Source: Streptomyces sp. S465
GTDB taxonomy: Bacteria; Actinomycetota; Actinomycetes; Streptomycetales; Streptomycetaceae
Length of the DNA: 64,000 nt
Reading direction: 5' to 3'
Assembly: GCF_026898115.1 (NCBI RefSeq)
Contig: NZ_CP114036.1
Coordinates: 1,736,001-1,800,000, forward strand
The notes under the pieces were generated by a model. The model did no database searches and was not told the origin of the DNA. It worked only from the letters and a program-made list of their open reading frames with translations. This document shows positions 59,857 through 64,000 of this stretch, piece after piece (position 1 is the stretch's first letter; every line of letters begins with the position of its first letter). The position numbers were made by a program, and so were the translations under genes.

Positions 59857-60903
59857 ATGACCGCGCCCGCGGCCTCCGGGGCCGCCCCCTCGCTGCCCGG
59901 CGCCCGGCCCACGCCGTCCGGCGACCGCGCCACACCGCCCGAGGGCCGTTCCACACCGCCCGAGGGCCGTTCCGTGCTGCCCGGCGACCGGACCGTGCCC
60001 CGCCGGCTCGTGCACAAGCGCGCCGTCGAGCAGGTGCTGACCACCGGCGTGGCGGAATGCGGCGGCAGGCTGCTGGGTTCGGCCCAACTCCCCCGGCTGC
60101 ACCGGTACTTCAACGACACCTGCGCCCCCTACTACGACCTGCTGCTGGTGGGCGAGGCGGCCCGGCAGACCGTCGAGGCCATGGCGCACGAGCTGCTCGG
60201 CGTCCCGCTGGACTCCCCCTTCGTGCTGAGCGACCTGGCGATCGAGCTGACCGGGCCGGAGGCGCTGCGGGTCGGTCCGGTCCCCGTCGACCTGGGGGTG
60301 GAACTGCACATCGACAGCGCGCGCCGCCGGCGTGACGGATCGGTGCGCGCCCTGCGGGGCACCGCGGTGTGCCGGGTGGCCGAGCGGGAGGCCGCCCGGT
60401 TCTCCGGGACCCTCCGCTTCCTGGAGGCGGGCGCGTACGCGGAACTGCGGGCCGGGCCCGCGACCCCCGCGCCGCCCGCCACGGGCGTTCCGCCCCGGTC
60501 GGCCCCCGCGGCGGTGGGCAGGACCGATCCCCGGAACGTCGTCCTGGGACGGATCCGCCACAAGGGCGAGGAGACCGTGGCGCGGCTGGTGTGCGATCCG
60601 GGCGACCCCGTCTTCTTCGACCACCCGCTGGACCACCTGCCGGGCATGCTCCTGATGGAGGCGGGCCGCCAGATCGCGCTGGCCGCGCGGGCCCGGACCG
60701 CCGCGGTGCCGGCCACCGAGCTCGTCGCCACGTCCTGCCGGGCCGGCTTCCGGGAGTTCGCCGAGCACACGGACCCGGTCTGGTGCAGGGCCCGGCCCAC
60801 CGCGGCCGGGACGATCGAGGCCGTCGTGGAGCAGCGCGGCCGGCCGGCCGCGCTGCTCGAGGTCGCGGTGGCGCGGGTGACGGACCGGGGGATCGTGCCA
60901 TGA
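59857..60903 (+). CDS. AfsA-family double-hotdog protein
   Basis: ATG 59857 follows GGGGAGGAG and gives 348 residues. After 45 low-complexity residues with a TPPEGRS repeat, the first hotdog begins PRRLVHKRAVEQVLTTG and the second carries DHPLDHLPGMLLMEAGRQIA; both are hallmarks of the A-factor biosynthesis (AfsA/ScbA) family. AfsA proteins join a beta-ketoacyl chain to dihydroxyacetone phosphate to make butyrolactone signals. Inside a fatty-acid-type operon with no other hotdog, a dehydratase or acyl-transfer role is equally possible. Confidence 0.83.
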   Translation: MTAPAASGAAPSLPGARPTPSGDRATPPEGRSTPPEGRSVLPGDRTVPRRLVHKRAVEQVLTTGVAECGGRLLGSAQLPRLHRYFNDTCAPYYDLLLVGEAARQTVEAMAHELLGVPLDSPFVLSDLAIELTGPEALRVGPVPVDLGVELHIDSARRRRDGSVRALRGTAVCRVAEREAARFSGTLRFLEAGAYAELRAGPATPAPPATGVPPRSAPAAVGRTDPRNVVLGRIRHKGEETVARLVCDPGDPVFFDHPLDHLPGMLLMEAGRQIALAARARTAAVPATELVATSCRAGFREFAEHTDPVWCRARPTAAGTIEAVVEQRGRPAALLEVAVARVTDRGIVP

Positions 60904-61841
60904 CCGTCACGATCAGCGGCGTCGGCGCGGCCCTCCCCGGCACCGTGATCGGAAACGACCACTTCGCCCACCTCGACACGTCCCATGAGTGGATCGTCAA
61001 ACGCACCGGTATCCACACCCGGCACTGGCTGTCCCCGGACGAGTCGCTGGCGGACCTCGCCGAACGCGCCTCCCGGCAGGCCCTCGCCGACAGCGGACGC
61101 AGCGCCCACGAGGTGGACCATGTCCTGGTCTCCACCGTCACCCCCGACCGGATCACCCCCGGTGTCGCCCCCGAACTCGCCGCCCGCCTCGGCGCGCCGG
61201 GCCCGCCCGCGGTGGACCTCAACGCGGCGTGCGCCGGATTCCTCTACGCGCTCGACCACGCCTGCGCGCTCATCGAGAGCGGCCGGGCCCGCTGTGTGCT
61301 GGTCTGCGCGGCGGAGGCGCTGTCCCGGATCACCGATGTCACGGACCGCTCCACGGCGGTGCTGTTCGGCGACGCGGCGGGGGCGGTCGTCGTCACCCAG
61401 GACGGTCTGGAGGGCGGGGAGGGGCCGCATTTCCTGCTCGGCTCCGATGGCGGCCACACGGAACTGCTGTACGCCGACCGCGAGGAGCGCGTGCTGCGCA
61501 TGAGCGGCCGTCAGGTGTACGAGTTCGCGGTGGCCACCATGGCGGAGCAGACCCGCAAGGTGCTCGGCGCCCGCGGGCTCCGGCCGGCCGACATCGCCCT
61601 GTTCATCGGGCACCAGGCCAACGCGCGCATCCTGCGGGCGGTCGCCGCGGAGCTCGGCGTGCCCGATGACCGCACCGAGATCAGCGTGGACACGGTCGGC
61701 AACACCTCGTCGGCCTCCATTCCCTTCGCCCTGCGGCAGGCCCGTGACGCCGGGCGGCTGCGGCCGGGGGACCGGATCGTGATGGCGGCTTTCGGCGCCG
61801 GCTTCGTCTGGGGCGCCGGTGTCGTCCGCTGGAAGGCATGA
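60900..61841 (+). CDS. Beta-ketoacyl-ACP synthase III (FabH type)
   Basis: ATG 60900 overlaps the previous stop; 313 residues. The catalytic set is Cys111 in LNAACAGFLYAL, His238 in GHQANARI and Asn268 in DTVGNTSSASIP. It should start chains from an acyl-CoA and malonyl-ACP, which gives this operon its own initiation enzyme. Arg in VKRTGIHTRHW is the usual CoA contact. Confidence 0.92.
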   Translation: MTVTISGVGAALPGTVIGNDHFAHLDTSHEWIVKRTGIHTRHWLSPDESLADLAERASRQALADSGRSAHEVDHVLVSTVTPDRITPGVAPELAARLGAPGPPAVDLNAACAGFLYALDHACALIESGRARCVLVCAAEALSRITDVTDRSTAVLFGDAAGAVVVTQDGLEGGEGPHFLLGSDGGHTELLYADREERVLRMSGRQVYEFAVATMAEQTRKVLGARGLRPADIALFIGHQANARILRAVAAELGVPDDRTEISVDTVGNTSSASIPFALRQARDAGRLRPGDRIVMAAFGAGFVWGAGVVRWKA

Positions 61842-61873
61842 CCGAGCAAACAAGCGCACCACGAGGAGACACC

Positions 61874-63376
61874 ATGACACAGACAGGACAGCCGCAGCCG
61901 TACTACCTGGGGGACAATCCCTCGCGGCCGGTGCCGTTCGACGGCGTGATGACCGTCTCGCACTACATCATGCCCAACTTCGCGACGATGGACTGGCACC
62001 AGGTGCCCCGCGAGAAGGTGATCGAGAACATCCACAGCCTTCAGGACCCGGGCGGCAACCTGAACGACCGGATCATGATGTACATCCATGTTCCGTACTG
62101 CAAGTCGTTCTGCCACTACTGCAACTTCAACCGGTTCCACTACCCCAAGCAGGACTCCGAGCGCCTGGAGAGGTACACCGACTACCTCATCAAGGAAATC
62201 GACTGGTACATGCGCCAGCCGTATGTGCGGGAACGTGAGTTCACCGCCATCTACGTCGGCGGTGGCAGCCCCTCGACGCTGCCGACATCGGCCGTGGAGC
62301 GGCTGAGCGAACACCTCAGCAAGGTCGTGCCGAACTTCGACTCGATCGAGAAGAGCTTCACCGGCGAGCCCCGCACCCTGCGCCGCCCGGGACTGCTCGA
62401 CGTGCTCAAGGACCACGGCTGGAACCGGATCACCTTCGGCATCGAAACGCTCAACGAGAAGATCCACCGGAAGATCGGCCGGCTGGACACCCGGGAGGAC
62501 GTGGACGCGGTCTTCGACCGTATGCGCAGTCTCGGCTACACCGCGGACACCTGCGTCGACATGATGTACGACCTGCCGGGCCAGACGCTGGAGGGTTTCC
62601 AGGACGAGCTGTCCGAACTGCTCACCTGCTACGACCCGAGCGAGATCGACCTCTTCACCACGATCTACCTGCCCTACCGTCCGCTGCACAAGCTGATCAT
62701 GGACGGCCGGGTCGAACAGCCCGGCAGTCCCTGGCAGTTGCTCGCCATGCGCGAGCACCTCTACGACACGCTCAGCGCGGCCGGCTACCACAACACCATC
62801 GCCGAGACCTGGTCCAAGCGCCCGGAACCCTCCCAGTACCAGACCGCGCACTGCGCCCGGCAGGACATCATCGGCGTGGGCTGCGCGGCGCGCGGCAACG
62901 TCCGCGACATGGTGTCGATCAACCCGGAGAAGGTGGACGACTGGCAGCGCAACGTCGACGAACAGGGAGCCTCCACCGAGACGCTCCAGTCGATCGGGTA
63001 CGAGGGCGTCCTGGATCGCATCATGGTGATGTTCCCCCGCTACAAGTCGCTCGAGAAGGAACTGCTGGCCGACTACGCCGCGAGGATCGACGAGGACGCC
63101 TTCGAGCGGGTGCGCGCCGTGCTCGACGGACACCTGGCCGCGGGGGTCATCGACGACGAGGGCGACCGGTTCACCGTCACCAAGCTCGGTGTGATCTGGC
63201 ACGGCAACCTCCAGACCGACTACCTGCGCCACACCCTCAACACCAAGGGTGAGGTCCTGATGAACCACCTCACCGAGGCGCGGCAGGACTTCGACAACGA
63301 GAACCGCTTCGACGTCACTCCCGAGACCGTCTTCATCAAGGAACACGACGCGGAGTACCCGAGGCTGATGAAGTAG
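61874..63376 (+). CDS. HemN-like radical SAM enzyme
   Basis: ATG 61874 follows GAGGAG at 5 nt and gives 500 residues; an ATG at 61838 that overlaps the ketosynthase stop is the alternative (512 residues). The [4Fe-4S] site is Cys76, Cys80 and Cys83 (CKSFCHYC). IYVGGGSPSTLP and ITFGIETLNEKIHRKIGR are typical of the HemN group, and a C-terminal HemN-like domain is present. HemN relatives include class C methylases and cyclopropanases that use two SAM molecules; in an acyl operon such chemistry is more likely than haem synthesis. Confidence 0.87.
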   Translation: MTQTGQPQPYYLGDNPSRPVPFDGVMTVSHYIMPNFATMDWHQVPREKVIENIHSLQDPGGNLNDRIMMYIHVPYCKSFCHYCNFNRFHYPKQDSERLERYTDYLIKEIDWYMRQPYVREREFTAIYVGGGSPSTLPTSAVERLSEHLSKVVPNFDSIEKSFTGEPRTLRRPGLLDVLKDHGWNRITFGIETLNEKIHRKIGRLDTREDVDAVFDRMRSLGYTADTCVDMMYDLPGQTLEGFQDELSELLTCYDPSEIDLFTTIYLPYRPLHKLIMDGRVEQPGSPWQLLAMREHLYDTLSAAGYHNTIAETWSKRPEPSQYQTAHCARQDIIGVGCAARGNVRDMVSINPEKVDDWQRNVDEQGASTETLQSIGYEGVLDRIMVMFPRYKSLEKELLADYAARIDEDAFERVRAVLDGHLAAGVIDDEGDRFTVTKLGVIWHGNLQTDYLRHTLNTKGEVLMNHLTEARQDFDNENRFDVTPETVFIKEHDAEYPRLMK

Positions 63377-63432
63377 CCCCGGCCGCCCCGCCTGGCCCGC
63401 CACTCCCCCGTGCGCCCGAGAGGTGTGAACCG

Positions 63433-64000
63433 ATGAACGGCACGACCCCCGACCCCGGTGCCGGGCGGCGGCCCGCCCCGCCGCCGCTGCCGGTCCTGTC
63501 CCGGGTGGCGCCCGCGCCCGGCGTGACCCTGGTGGCCCGCGTGCTGCGCCACGCCGACCCCGGCACGCCGGTCGCGGTGGTGCTGCCCGCGATGGGCGCC
63601 TCCGCACGCTTCTACCTGCCCGTGGTCCGCGCTCTGCACGACGAGGGGCTGACCGTGGTGACGGTCGACCACCGGGGGCACGGCGAGTCCACCCCCACCG
63701 TGTCCCGTGGCATCCGGTTCGGCTACCGGGAGATGGCCGAGGAGGACCTGCCCGCGGTGCTCACGGCGGTGCGCGCGGAGTTTCCCGGCGCCCCGCTGGT
63801 GCTGGTCGGGCACAGCCTCGGGGGCCAGTTGGCGCTGCTGTACGCGGCGGCCCATCCGAAGGACGTGGACGCGCTGGTCCTGGTCGCCGCCGGGTCGGTG
63901 TGGTACCGGGGGTTCGGTGCGGTCCGGGGGCTGCGCAACCTCCTGGCCAGCCAGTCGTTCGCCGCGCTGGCCACGCTGATCGGGTACTGGCCCGGCAAGC
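63433..64000 (+). CDS. Alpha/beta hydrolase, 3' end outside the window
   Basis: The frame from ATG 63433 is open to the right edge (189 codons seen). The oxyanion region VAVVLPAMGASARFY, HRGHGEST and the nucleophile elbow GHSLGGQLALLY identify an alpha/beta hydrolase; the acid and His are beyond the window. It lies 56 bp after the radical SAM gene and could release the acyl product as a thioesterase or lipase. Confidence 0.83.
   Translation, partial: MNGTTPDPGAGRRPAPPPLPVLSRVAPAPGVTLVARVLRHADPGTPVAVVLPAMGASARFYLPVVRALHDEGLTVVTVDHRGHGESTPTVSRGIRFGYREMAEEDLPAVLTAVRAEFPGAPLVLVGHSLGGQLALLYAAAHPKDVDALVLVAAGSVWYRGFGAVRGLRNLLASQSFAALATLIGYWPGK

Noticed and set aside
61874..63376. Annotating the radical SAM gene as coproporphyrinogen III dehydrogenase (hemN) or HemW.
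   Set aside because: The motif set is shared by the whole HemN-like group, and the operon context has no haem genes; kept as HemN-like only.
56423..64000. Reading the right-end operon as an aromatic type II polyketide cluster.
   Set aside because: There is no chain-length factor, cyclase or aromatase; the enoyl reductase and FabH point to a saturated acyl chain.
1..64000. Search by eye for tRNA or rRNA genes, integrases, transposases and attachment sites.
   Set aside because: No such feature could be supported; absence of short tRNAs cannot be guaranteed without a covariance-model scan.

Overview
The window is high-GC actinobacterial DNA and reads as Streptomyces. The genes use G/C-ending codons, many neighbours overlap by 4 nt, several promoters look leaderless, and the content is typical of the genus: a MinD-like ATPase with a proline/glutamine-rich N-terminus, sulfur-type leader peptides, DUF5709, DUF2165, CotH and an AfsA-family protein. 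No rRNA, tRNA, CRISPR array, insertion sequence or phage gene was found. The left edge (1-2.6 kb) resembles the gene block that accompanies the Streptomyces type VII secretion locus. The rest looks like accessory DNA: small catabolic or transport operons, each with its own regulator, and at least seven decayed gene fragments between them.

Layout. 2.6-6.1 kb: YjbQ, then a sulfonate ABC transporter (permease, ATPase, lipoprotein) behind a short leader peptide. 6.1-10.1 kb: aldo/keto reductase, an EthD/MerR pair, and a GntR-MFS operon. 10.1-17.8 kb: a benzoate dioxygenase operon benABCD flanked by a divergent LysR and a large LuxR regulator. 18.2-21.4 kb: a Tat-exported glycosidase and a flavin monooxygenase behind a second sulfur-type leader peptide. 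21.4-35.3 kb: oxidoreductases (FAD protein, four-helix of SDR and GMC types), two IclR regulators, MFS, M20 hydrolase, GbsR and TetR regulators, and remnants of a transketolase, pobA, a possible FUSC exporter and an acyl-CoA oxidase. 35.4-40.5 kb: a zinc uptake locus (aztABC with two AztD-type proteins) with a Zur-like box in the divergent promoter. 40.6-45.1 kb: a GntR-controlled sugar-type locus (MFS, isomerase, decayed DhaK, SDR). 45.2-48.5 kb: a VTC-DUF4956-CotH operon with a four-unit PHO-box-like array upstream. 49-56 kb: small secreted, stress-type and efflux genes.

The right end (56.4-64 kb and beyond) is the most unusual part. It is a tightly coupled plus-strand operon that encodes a nearly complete dedicated type II fatty-acid-synthase set: ketoreductase, acyl carrier protein, ketosynthase with Cys-His-His, InhA-like enoyl reductase, a double-hotdog AfsA-family protein, and a KAS III with Cys-His-Asn. 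It continues into a HemN-like radical SAM enzyme and an alpha/beta hydrolase cut by the window edge. I infer a biosynthetic cluster that makes a radical-SAM-modified acyl chain, or an acyl signal; the product cannot be read from the sequence.

Start codons were re-chosen where a ribosome site, overlap or promoter argued against the longest frame. Functions are assigned from recognised family motifs; no database search was run.
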